In this document: piece after piece, positions 1-6,903 of the stretch
How positions within the stretch are numbered: position 1 is the stretch's first letter
Layout of the letters: each line of letters begins with the position of its first letter
Source: an uncultured Flavobacteriales bacterium
Lineage (GTDB): Bacteria; Bacteroidota; Bacteroidia; Flavobacteriales_E; Vicingaceae
DNA: 15,024 nucleotides
Reading direction: 5' to 3'
Assembly: GCA_937925525.1 (NCBI GenBank)
Contig: CALALS010000320.1
Span: 1 to 15,024 of the forward strand
The notes under the pieces: model-generated
What the model saw: only the letters and a program-made list of their open reading frames with translations
What the model was told of the DNA's origin: nothing
Database searches by the model: none
Translations under genes and position numbers: made by a program

Positions 1-91
1 ATTTGTGTGGATGAGGACATGACCACCACTTATTAATTGCTATTTCCTATTTTTTTTCCTATTATTTGGCTTTAGCAATAAACGCCAATTA
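1..91. other. Left-edge stretch, unassigned
   Basis: No gene can be assigned with confidence. On the plus strand, frame 1 ends at TAA 34-36 (…CVDEDMTTTY), which could be the tail of an upstream gene. Frame 3 is stopped by TGA at 12-14 and then reads a hydrophobic 25-codon stretch ending in a TAA at 90-92 that overlaps the ATG of the next gene. On the minus strand an ATG at 20-18 could begin a gene running off the left edge (MSSSTQ…). A near match to the Bacteroidota -7 box (TATTATTTG, one base too long) lies at 60-68. The evidence does not decide between these options. Confidence 0.3.
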
Positions 92-1243
92 ATGACAACA
101 CTAAATCAGGAGACACTGGATGAACTTATAAAGCTTAGAAAGCATATTCATGCAAACCCTGAACTATCTGAAAAAGAAAGAGAAACCGCTAAGCTCATTA
201 AAAACTATTTAGAAAAATGTTCTCCTTCAAAATTAATAACTGATGTTGGTGGACATGGTGTAATTGCAATTTTTGATAGTGGGATAGATGGTAAATCAGT
301 ATTGTTCAGGGCAGATACCGATGCATTGCCTATTCAGGAAACAAACGATTTTGAACATCAGTCTAAAGTAAAAGGAGTTTCACACAAATGTGGTCACGAT
401 GGACACACCTGCGCTCTGCTTGGGTTTGCCAAAATACTTTCAAAACAACCACCAAAAAAAGGAAAAGCAATATTACTCTTTCAGCCTGCTGAAGAAGAGG
501 GTATAGGCGCCAAAGCGGTTTTAAATGATGGAAAATTTAAGTCAATAGAACCGGATTATGTTTTTGCTTTTCACAATCTTCCGGGCTATCCGTTAAATGA
601 AATAGTGATAAAAAATGGCCCTTTTACCTCAGCAGTTAAGAGTATTATTATAAAGTTTAACGGAAAAACATCGCATGCGGCAGAACCCGAAAAGGGCATT
701 AACCCTGCTTTGCCAATTGCTGACATCATTAAAGAATGTGATACCCTTTCCAATAACCAACCCGAAAGAGAAGACTTTACTTTAATTACGCCTATACACA
801 TTAACATGGGAGAAATAGCTTACGGAATATCTGCCGGATACGGAGAGCTAAGGTTAACCATAAGAACATGGAGCGAACAATACATGGACGATTTATCTTC
901 AAAATTGATCGCATTAATTAAATCAATTTCTAAGAAATATAATATTGACATAGACTATAACTGGACGCATGAATTTAGTGCAAATGAAAATCATGACCAT
1001 GCATTTACGATAATTAAAGAATCGGCCACTAAGCTATCATTACAGCTAACAGAAAGAGAATATCCTTTTAAATGGGGAGAAGATTTTGGTTTGTTTACGC
1101 AACAGTTTAAAGGGGCTATGTTTGGCATTGGTTCGGGAGAAGCTTGTCCGGCTCTTCATAATCCTGATTATGATTTTCCTGATGACATTTTACCAAACGC
1201 TATTCAATTGTTTCATCAAATAAGTTTATCGGCATTAGCATGA
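92..1243 (+). CDS. M20-family amidohydrolase (M20D, N-acyl amino acid amidohydrolase-like)
   Basis: This 383-residue protein is a metal-dependent amidohydrolase of the M20 peptidase family, closest in motif style to the M20D group (hippurate, IAA-amino acid and N-acyl-L-amino acid hydrolases). The metal-binding motifs are visible in order: RADTDALPI at about 73-81, CGHDGHT at 100-106 (Cys100, His102), PAEEEG at 133-138 (Glu134/Glu135, catalytic and metal-binding), His161 in FAFHNLPG, and a final His356 in ALHNPDYDFPDD. The middle third (about 176-290) fits the dimerisation/lid domain. Length is typical and no signal peptide is seen, so it is probably cytoplasmic. Its stop overlaps the start of the alanine racemase by ATGA, which suggests translational coupling. 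The family is known to cleave N-acyl groups from amino acids. The actual substrate cannot be read from the sequence. Confidence 0.9.
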   Translation: MTTLNQETLDELIKLRKHIHANPELSEKERETAKLIKNYLEKCSPSKLITDVGGHGVIAIFDSGIDGKSVLFRADTDALPIQETNDFEHQSKVKGVSHKCGHDGHTCALLGFAKILSKQPPKKGKAILLFQPAEEEGIGAKAVLNDGKFKSIEPDYVFAFHNLPGYPLNEIVIKNGPFTSAVKSIIIKFNGKTSHAAEPEKGINPALPIADIIKECDTLSNNQPEREDFTLITPIHINMGEIAYGISAGYGELRLTIRTWSEQYMDDLSSKLIALIKSISKKYNIDIDYNWTHEFSANENHDHAFTIIKESATKLSLQLTEREYPFKWGEDFGLFTQQFKGAMFGIGSGEACPALHNPDYDFPDDILPNAIQLFHQISLSALA

Positions 1244-2397
1244 CCTCATTTAAAACTTCACACATAGAAATTAGCAAAAGTGCACTTCAACATAATTTAA
1301 GTTTCTTAAGAAATTTCATTAATGATAATGTGATTATTTCTTCTGTTGTAAAAGGAAATGCTTACGGGCACGGAATAGATTTATTTACACCTTTGGCTGA
1401 AGAATGTGGTATCGACCATTTTTCGGTTTTTAGTGCAGAAGAAGCTCTGCGTGTATATAATTCCGTTAGCAATAAAAACACCATTATGATTATGGGTGCT
1501 GTTGACGATTACGAGCTTGAATGGGCCATTCAAAACAACATAGCGTTTTTTGTATTTGAACTATCCAGACTAAAGCGAGCTATTGAAATAGCAAAAAAGC
1601 TAAATAAAAAAGCAAGAGTTCATATTGAAGTAGAAACCGGAATGAACCGAACAGGCTTTCATTTAAAAAAACTCTCTCCTGTAATTGAGCTTTTAAAAGA
1701 AAATTCAACGTACGTTTCTTTCAGTGGTCTTTGTACTCACTTTGCAGGAGCAGAAAGCATTGCCAATTATTATAGAATAAAAAAACAACGTGCCAATTAC
1801 TTAAAAGCGCTCAAAAGATTTGAGGAGAATAATTTATCTCCAATAATTAAACATACTGCTTGTTCTGCTGCAGCTTTGCGATATCCTAAAACACAAATGG
1901 ATATGGCAAGACTGGGTATTGTTCAGTATGGTTTTTTTCCAAACAAAGAAGTATTGATTGAATATTTAACGAAAAAAAAAGCAACTGAAAACCCGCTGAA
2001 AAGATTAATTACTTGGAAAAGTAAAGTGATGGATATAAAGTCCGTTAAGACAGGAGAATTTATTGGGTACGGAACTTCTTACCTTGCTAACTCAGACATG
2101 AAAATAGCTGTTATTCCGGTTGGCTATAGTAATGGCTTTAGTCGGTCATTAAGCAATTCCGGGAGAGTTTTGATAAAGGGTCATAGAGTAAGCGTAATTG
2201 GCATCGTCAATATGAACATGATTACAGTTGATGTTTCACAGGTTGAGGGTATTGAAAATGGAGATGAAGTAGTATTGATAGGAAAGCAGGGCGAACTGGA
2301 AATAGGAGTTTCTTCTTTTAGTGAAATAAGTAATCAGGTTAACTACGAAATGCTAACCCGATTACCTTCTAATATTCCCAGAATAGTGGTTGACTAA
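1240..2397 (+). CDS. alr: Alanine racemase (PLP-dependent, fold type III)
   Basis: A 385-residue PLP enzyme interconverting L- and D-alanine, the D-form being needed for peptidoglycan. The N-terminal TIM-barrel domain carries VVKGNAYGHG with the PLP lysine Lys38. MNRTGFH follows at about 135-141 (Arg137), then the phosphate/PLP region HTACSAAAL at 205-213 and ARLGIVQYG with Arg224. The C-terminal beta domain has GYGTSY with the second catalytic base Tyr277, and VGYSNGFSR. The usual SMDM-type motif reads NMNM at 324-327, so the common Asp is Asn326. The gene stands alone rather than fused to murF, as alr is in some Bacteroidota. The start is fixed by the ATGA overlap with the amidohydrolase. 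Acting on another amino acid is possible given that partner. The stop directly abuts the fumC stop on the other strand. Confidence 0.9.
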   Translation: MTSFKTSHIEISKSALQHNLSFLRNFINDNVIISSVVKGNAYGHGIDLFTPLAEECGIDHFSVFSAEEALRVYNSVSNKNTIMIMGAVDDYELEWAIQNNIAFFVFELSRLKRAIEIAKKLNKKARVHIEVETGMNRTGFHLKKLSPVIELLKENSTYVSFSGLCTHFAGAESIANYYRIKKQRANYLKALKRFEENNLSPIIKHTACSAAALRYPKTQMDMARLGIVQYGFFPNKEVLIEYLTKKKATENPLKRLITWKSKVMDIKSVKTGEFIGYGTSYLANSDMKIAVIPVGYSNGFSRSLSNSGRVLIKGHRVSVIGIVNMNMITVDVSQVEGIENGDEVVLIGKQGELEIGVSSFSEISNQVNYEMLTRLPSNIPRIVVD

Positions 2398-3798
2398 TTA
2401 TTTTTCCAGTGAACCCGTCATTTTAGCAGGCACCACCCACTCGTCATATTCTTCCTCAGTAACATATCCCAATCGAACGGCTTCTTCTTTTAAAGTTGTT
2501 CCGTTTTCGTGAGCTGTATTAGCTATTTCTGCGGCTTTGTAATACCCAATTTTTGTATTTAAAGCAGTAACCAACATTAGTGAACTGTTCATTAATTGTT
2601 CTATTCGTTTATAGTTGGGCTCTATTCCTTGCGCACAATGTTCGTCAAAAGATACACAAGCATCTCCCAACAATTCTGCCGATTGCAATAAATTATATGC
2701 CATCATGGGTTTAAATACATTCAATTCATAATGCCCTTGCGTTCCGCCAACAGTAACCGCAACATCATTTCCCATCACTTGTGCACAAACCATTGTCATG
2801 GCTTCGCATTGTGTTGGGTTTACTTTTCCGGGCATGATAGACGAACCGGGTTCGTTGGCAGGAATAATAATTTCTCCTATTCCGCTTCTTGGTCCGGAAG
2901 CCATCATTCTAATATCGTTTGCTATTTTATTTAGTGATACTGCTAATTGTTTTAATTCTCCGTGTGTTTCCACAATGGCATCATGTGCTGCTAATGCCTC
3001 AAATTTGTTTTCAGCAGTTATAAAAGGAAGTCCTGAAAATTCAGCAATCTTTTTTGCTACTAACACATCATAGCCTTTAGGTGTATTTAAGCCTGTTCCA
3101 ACAGCTGTTCCGCCTAATGCTAATTCCGAAAGATGTGCCAATGTGTTTTTAAGCGCTTTCAATCCATGGTTAAGCTGAGAAACATAGCCTGAAAACTCTT
3201 GTCCAAGAGTCAGTGGTGTTGCATCCATTAAATGTGTTCTACCAATTTTAACCACATCTTTAAAGGCTTTGCTTTTTGCATCCAGCGTATTGCGTAGTTG
3301 TTCAACTCCTTTAATGGTTTTTTCAACCACCATTTTATAGCACGCAATATGCATTCCGGTAGGAAATGTGTCGTTAGATGATTGAGATTTATTTACGTCA
3401 TCATTGGCTTTTAAAACCGGTTCTCCCTCTCCTATTTTTTTTCCTGCCAAAACCTGAGCACGATTGGCAATTACCTCATTCACATTCATATTACTTTGCG
3501 TTCCTGAGCCCGTTTGCCATATTACCAATGGGAATTGGTCATCTAGTTTTCCTTCTAAAATTTCATCACAAACTGCAGAAATTAAATCTCGTTTCTCTTG
3601 TGATAAAACTCCCAGCTCACAATTTGCATGTGCCGCAGCCTTTTTTAAATAGGCAAAGCCATAAACAATTTCTAAAGGCATAGAAGCAGCAGGACCTATT
3701 TTAAAGTTATTTCTTGAACGTTCTGTTTGAGCTCCCCAGTATTTATCAGCCGGAACTTTAACTTCTCCTATCGTATCTTTTTCTATTCTATATTCCAT
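2398..3798 (-). CDS. fumC: Class II fumarate hydratase
   Basis: A 466-residue fumarase C, which reversibly hydrates fumarate to L-malate in the TCA cycle and needs no iron-sulfur cluster. The superfamily signature GSSIMPGKVNP lies at 318-328, with the catalytic serine at Ser319/320 plus Lys325 and Asn327. Other active-site stretches are SGTQSNMNVNEV at 98-109, SSNDTFPT at 140-147, and GRTHLMDATPLTLGQE at 186-201 with the catalytic-pair His189. Length matches E. coli FumC, and these motifs favour fumarase over aspartase or argininosuccinate lyase. The start MEYRIEKDTIGEVKVP is the normal N-terminus. The gene is convergent with alr with no spacer and is divergent from the small membrane ORF across only 44 bases, so its promoter must lie in that gap or inside the small ORF. 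Confidence 0.97.
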   Translation of the reverse strand: MEYRIEKDTIGEVKVPADKYWGAQTERSRNNFKIGPAASMPLEIVYGFAYLKKAAAHANCELGVLSQEKRDLISAVCDEILEGKLDDQFPLVIWQTGSGTQSNMNVNEVIANRAQVLAGKKIGEGEPVLKANDDVNKSQSSNDTFPTGMHIACYKMVVEKTIKGVEQLRNTLDAKSKAFKDVVKIGRTHLMDATPLTLGQEFSGYVSQLNHGLKALKNTLAHLSELALGGTAVGTGLNTPKGYDVLVAKKIAEFSGLPFITAENKFEALAAHDAIVETHGELKQLAVSLNKIANDIRMMASGPRSGIGEIIIPANEPGSSIMPGKVNPTQCEAMTMVCAQVMGNDVAVTVGGTQGHYELNVFKPMMAYNLLQSAELLGDACVSFDEHCAQGIEPNYKRIEQLMNSSLMLVTALNTKIGYYKAAEIANTAHENGTTLKEEAVRLGYVTEEEYDEWVVPAKMTGSLEK

Positions 3799-3842
3799 TA
3801 TGTGAAGGTTTTTTTTAATTTAGGGCTCTAAAATAAGCAATT

Positions 3843-4001
3843 ATGGTAACTGGTTTATTAATTTTCTTAGGCATTGCAGGTTTAGCTTTTGCAACATTAC
3901 TTTTCTTAGCAGGTTTTGCTATTCCTTACGCTATTCACTTATACATGATGGACATTTTAAAAACTAAGGTGCTTCCTAAGTTCAAAAAGTTTGATCATTA
4001 A
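3843..4001 (+). CDS. Small single-span membrane protein (52 aa), unknown function
   Basis: An ATG at 3843 opens a 52-codon frame ending in TAA at 3999-4001. The protein begins MVTGLLIFLGIAGLAFATLL and continues hydrophobic to about residue 34, giving one long transmembrane segment with no charged residue before Asp37. The C-terminal tail is short and basic (ILKTKVLPKFKKFDH), so the tail is probably cytoplasmic by the positive-inside rule. It fills the space between fumC and the arsC-like gene almost exactly: 44 bases after the fumC start and zero bases before the arsC-like stop. That fit and the clean membrane pattern argue for a real gene. I do not recognise the family, and no function is proposed. 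Confidence 0.7.
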   Translation: MVTGLLIFLGIAGLAFATLLFLAGFAIPYAIHLYMMDILKTKVLPKFKKFDH

Positions 4002-4340
4002 TTAAAGTATTTTCTTTACGTTTTCAGGTGGTCTTCCAATTACCGCTTTGTTTCCATTTACAAAAATTGGTCGCTCTATTAATATCGGATTTTCTGCCAT
4101 TGCTTTAATCCATTGCTTTTCTGTAAGCTCTTTTCCTTTATATTTTTCAAGATATATTTTTTCCTTTTTCCGCACTATCTCCTCTGCTTTCATTCCCAGC
4201 TTTTTAAGCAAAGCTTCTATTTCCTTTTCGGTTGGAGGAGTTTTCAGGTATTCTATTACCTCAACATTTTTAGCTTTTTTTTCAACTATTTGAAGAGTTT
4301 CTCTGCTCTTCATACATCTTGGGTTGTGATATATTTTCAT
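4002..4340 (-). CDS. ArsC/Spx-family thioredoxin-fold protein (arsenate reductase-like)
   Basis: A 112-residue protein of the ArsC/Spx/YffB family with a thioredoxin fold. The N-terminal YHNPRCMKSRETL carries the single catalytic-type cysteine Cys9. Arginines Arg90 (NPILIERPI) and Arg103 (IGRPPENV) match the oxyanion-binding arginines of glutaredoxin-dependent arsenate reductases. The CMKS sequence has no second cysteine, so it is not a CXXC Spx regulator. Family members such as E. coli ArsC reduce arsenate using glutathione/glutaredoxin, but many chromosomal homologues have no proven arsenate role, and no other ars gene is present here. It starts 24 bases after the prfB stop on the same strand and is probably cotranscribed with frr-prfB. 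Its stop abuts the stop of the small membrane ORF. Confidence 0.85.
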   Translation of the reverse strand: MKIYHNPRCMKSRETLQIVEKKAKNVEVIEYLKTPPTEKEIEALLKKLGMKAEEIVRKKEKIYLEKYKGKELTEKQWIKAMAENPILIERPIFVNGNKAVIGRPPENVKKIL

Positions 4341-4364
4341 GCTCTAAAGTTTATAATAAATTAT

Positions 4365-5457
4365 TTATCTACTCTTGCCATATTCCATCAAAAAACCTTT
4401 TAGAAAGGTGTCTATTTCTCCTGACAAAACGCCTTCTGTGTCTGATGTTTCTATACCTGTTCTCACATCCTTTACTAATTTATATGGATGTAAAACATAA
4501 TTTCTGATTTGACTTCCCCACTCAATTTTCATTTTTCCTGCTTCAATTTGTTCTCTTTTTTCAAGCCTTTTTCGCATCTCGGCTTCATAAAGTTGTGACT
4601 TTAAAAGCTGCATGGCTTTTTCTTTATTCTGAAGCTGTGAGCGACTTTCGGTGTTTTCAATAATAATTCCGGAGGGAGCGTGCCTAAGCCTAACACCTGT
4701 TTCTACTTTGTTTACATTCTGTCCACCCTTTCCTCCTGAACGAAAGGTTTCCCATTCTATGTCCGCAGGATTCACTTTAATTTCAATGGAATCATCAATC
4801 AAAGGATAGACATAAACTGAAGCAAACGAAGTATGTCTTTTTGCATTTGAATCAAACGGAGAAATTCTTACCAACCGATGTACTCCATTTTCTCCCTTTA
4901 AATAACCAAAAGCAAATTCGCCTTCAATTTCTACCGACACAGTTTTTATGCCTGCCACATCACCTTCTTGAAAGTTTAATTCCTTTACACTGAAGCCATG
5001 ACTGTCTGCCCACATGGTGTACATTCTGTAAAGCATTGAGCACCAGTCGCAACTCTCTGTTCCTCCTGCTCCTGCTGTAATTTGAAGAACTGCATTCATG
5101 GCATCTTCTTCTTCACTAAGCATGTTTTTAAACTCTAGTTCTTCAAGAAGCTCAACTGCTTTTTGGTAATGTGTCATTACATCTTCTTCAGATGCTTCAT
5201 TGGCTTTGTGAAATTCAAAAATGACTTTTAAGTCCTCAATGGATGATGTTACGTAAGAATAAGAATCCGTCCAGGTTTTGAGTCCTCTTATTTTTTTCAT
5301 GACTTTCTCGGCTTCTGTTGAGTTATCCCAAAAGCCGGGATTCATGGTTTTTATTTCTTCTTCTTCAATGAGTATTTTCTTGCCGTCAATGTCAAAGATA
5401 CCTCCTTAGCGCATCGGCACGCTTCACTAATTCTGATATGTTTTCGGAGTTTATCAT
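4365..5457 (-). CDS. prfB: Peptide chain release factor 2, with programmed +1 frameshift
   Basis: RF2 ends translation at UGA and UAA. The gene starts at ATG 5457-5455, whose A is the last base of the frr stop (TAATG). It reads 21 codons (MINSENISELVKRADALRRYL), meets an in-frame TGA at 5394-5392, and continues after a +1 shift at CTT TGA C (… L, D, I, D, G, K …). The shifted frame joins the long reading frame to give 363 residues, close to the usual 365. In full-length numbering, SPF, the codon-recognition tripeptide, is at about 199-201, and GGQ, the peptidyl-hydrolysis motif, is at 244-246 within RSGGKGGQNVNKVE. The N-terminal helical domain (DNSTEAEKVMKK…) is normal. Starting at the internal ATG 5345 would lose 37 conserved-type residues and is rejected. 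The frameshift makes RF2 control its own synthesis. Confidence 0.95.
5391..5406 (-). promoter_or_regulatory. prfB +1 frameshift site with SD-like stimulator
   Basis: On the minus strand the order is AGGAGG (5406-5401), a three-base TAT spacer, then the slippery CTT followed by TGA C (5397-5391). This is the classic RF2 arrangement: an internal Shine-Dalgarno-like element three bases before CUU, a slow UGA codon followed by C, and peptidyl-tRNA slipping forward one base to read GAC. Low RF2 increases pausing and frameshifting. The element is a perfect AGGAGG even though Shine-Dalgarno initiation is little used in this phylum. Confidence 0.93.
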
Positions 5458-6017
5458 TATACCGTTAAGATGTCTTTTTCTTTCTTCGCGATAAGCTCAT
5501 CCACTCTTGACACGTAGTTGTCCGTTGTTTTCTGAACACTGTCTTCAGCATCTTTTATGATGTCTTCGCTAATATCTGACTTTAACTTTTTAATGTCGTC
5601 ATTAGCATCTTTTCTAGCTGTTCTAATAGATACTTTTGCTTGTTCGCCTTCTGCTTTTGCTTGTTTTACTAAATCTTTTCTACGCTCTTCTGTTAATGGC
5701 GGAATGTATATCATAATTAATTCTCCATTATTTTGAGGAGTTACACCAAGGTTTGCCTCAAAAATTGCTTTTTCAATATTTTCAAGTAATCCTTTTTCCC
5801 AAGGTTGAATAGATATTGTTTTGGCATCTGGGGTGTTAATATTAGAAACCTGTGAAAGAGGTGTTGGTGTTCCGTAATAATCTACTTTTACTCCGTTAAG
5901 CATTGCCGGAGATGCTTTTCCCGCTCTAATATTAGTTAATTCATTTGCTAAGTGCTCAAGAGCTGCTTGCATTTTATCTTTTGCTTCTTTTATGATTTTA
6001 TCTATTTCCGGTATCAT
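5457..6017 (-). CDS. frr: Ribosome recycling factor
   Basis: A 186-residue RRF, which with EF-G splits the post-termination ribosome. The family core is plain: LTNIRAGKASPAMLNGVKVDYYG in the first half, then TPLSQVSNINTPDAKTISIQPW, and TPQNNGELIMIYIPPLTEERRKDLVKQAK, followed by the long charged helix (RTARKDANDDIKKLK…) of domain I. Length is typical (E. coli 185). ATG at 6017 lies about 23 bases after a TATATTTG box, so the gene probably has its own promoter although pyrH is just upstream. The stop TAA shares its last A with the prfB ATG, so recycling factor and release factor 2 are translationally coupled. Confidence 0.97.
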   Translation of the reverse strand: MIPEIDKIIKEAKDKMQAALEHLANELTNIRAGKASPAMLNGVKVDYYGTPTPLSQVSNINTPDAKTISIQPWEKGLLENIEKAIFEANLGVTPQNNGELIMIYIPPLTEERRKDLVKQAKAEGEQAKVSIRTARKDANDDIKKLKSDISEDIIKDAEDSVQKTTDNYVSRVDELIAKKEKDILTV

Positions 6018-6039
6018 CTCAAATCGTTTTTTAAGATTG

Positions 6040-6047
6040 CAAATATA
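6040..6047 (-). promoter_or_regulatory. Candidate frr promoter, -7 box TATATTTG
   Basis: On the minus strand TATATTTG (6047-6040) matches the Bacteroidota -7 consensus TAnnTTTG exactly, in the 108-base gap (6018-6125) between pyrH and frr. It would give a leader of roughly 15-20 bases. The expected -33 position holds only TTAA, not a clear TTTG, so the call rests on the -7 box and location. I see nothing else convincing in this gap: a CATG/CATG inverted repeat at about 6080-6094 has only four-base arms. Confidence 0.55.
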
Positions 6048-6125
6048 ATGTTTTTAGTATTCAGACTTAATTATAAAAACATGAGTGTAGCATGAAATGT
6101 GACTAAACAGTTGAATTAAAAAAAA

Positions 6126-6833
6126 TTATGCTTCTACTAAAGTGCCGATATTTTCTCCGTGCATTACTTTTTTAAGGTTTCCGGGCTGATTCATATCAAA
6201 AACAATGATAGGAAGATTGTTTTCTTTACATAATGTAAAAGCCGTTAAGTCCATCACGTTTAAGCCTTTTTCATAGACTTCATTAAAGCTGATTTTTTCA
6301 AATTTGGTGGCGTTAGCATCTTTTTCAGGGTCAGAGGTATAGATGCCATCCACTCTTGTGCCTTTCAAAATTACATCGGCATTTATTTCAATTGCTCTAA
6401 GAGAAGCCGCAGAGTCTGTAGTGAAAAAAGGATTGCCCGTTCCTGCACCAAAAATTACTACTCTGCCCTTTTCAAGGTGGCGCATGGCTCTTCTTCTAAT
6501 GAAGGGTTCTGCTATTTCTTTCATTTCAATAGCCGATTGTAATCTGGTTTGTACACCATTTTGCTCAAGTGCTGATTGTAATGCCATTCCGTTAATAACT
6601 GTTGCCAACATTCCCATGTAATCTCCTTGTGTTCTTTCCATTCCGCCTTTCTCAGCCTGAACGCCTCTAAAAATATTTCCTCCGCCAATTACCACAGCCA
6701 CTTGAACTCCTTCATCCGTAATTGATTTTATTTCTTTAGCGTATTGGTCAAGCCTGTCATTATCAATACCAAAGCTTTTAGAACCCATTAAAGCTTCTCC
6801 GCTAAGTTTCAGAAGTATTCGTTTATATTTCAT
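6126..6833 (-). CDS. pyrH: UMP kinase
   Basis: A 235-residue bacterial UMP kinase of the amino-acid kinase fold, converting UMP to UDP with ATP in pyrimidine nucleotide synthesis; the active family form is a hexamer. Visible motifs are KRILLKLSGEALMG at 4-17 (Lys9, Gly12), VIGGGNIFRG at 48-57, GDYMGMLATVINGMALQ at 70-86, and GAGTGNPFFTTDSAASLRA at 129-147, with the nucleotide- and UMP-binding residues of this family, including Asp140. The C-terminus (DMNQPGNLKKVMHGENIGTLV) is typical. It lies after the tsf terminator and 108 bases before frr, keeping the widespread tsf-pyrH-frr order. Its own promoter is not clear; TAATTTAG just upstream is a one-mismatch -7 box without a -33 partner. Confidence 0.97.
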   Translation of the reverse strand: MKYKRILLKLSGEALMGSKSFGIDNDRLDQYAKEIKSITDEGVQVAVVIGGGNIFRGVQAEKGGMERTQGDYMGMLATVINGMALQSALEQNGVQTRLQSAIEMKEIAEPFIRRRAMRHLEKGRVVIFGAGTGNPFFTTDSAASLRAIEINADVILKGTRVDGIYTSDPEKDANATKFEKISFNEVYEKGLNVMDLTAFTLCKENNLPIIVFDMNQPGNLKKVMHGENIGTLVEA

Positions 6834-6866
6834 AGTTTGTTCTGTTGTGGCTAAATTAAAAAAAGC

Positions 6867-6894
6867 AAAAAAAAAGAGAACCGAAGTTCTCTTT
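6867..6894 (-). terminator. Rho-independent terminator after tsf (UUCG loop)
   Basis: Reading the minus strand, AAAGAGAAC (6894-6886), loop TTCG (6885-6882), then GTTCTCTTT (6881-6873) form a perfect nine-base stem closed by the very stable cUUCGg tetraloop. A further run of T follows (6872-6867), then GC and more T. It begins about ten bases after the tsf stop. It should end most transcripts of the rplM-rpsI-rpsB-tsf unit, leaving pyrH to readthrough or to its own promoter. Confidence 0.88.
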
Positions 6895-6903
6895 AATTAT
6901 AAA

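Noticed and set aside
2731..3683. Several plus-strand reading frames opposite fumC
   Set aside because: They are antisense shadows of a clear fumarase gene, overlap one another, and have no recognisable motif or start context.
4048..4507. Hydrophobic plus-strand reading frames opposite the arsC-like gene and prfB
   Set aside because: Phe/Ser/Leu-rich translations are what the complement of Lys/Glu-rich genes gives; the minus-strand genes have conserved motifs.
4365..5345. prfB as a 326-residue gene starting at the internal ATG 5345
   Set aside because: The upstream 21 codons, AGGAGG-TAT-CTT-TGA-C site and 16 in-frame codons rebuild a normal-length RF2, and the real start overlaps the frr stop.
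6080..6094. CATG…CATG inverted repeat between pyrH and frr as a terminator for pyrH
   Set aside because: The arms are only four bases, with no T tract on the minus-strand side.
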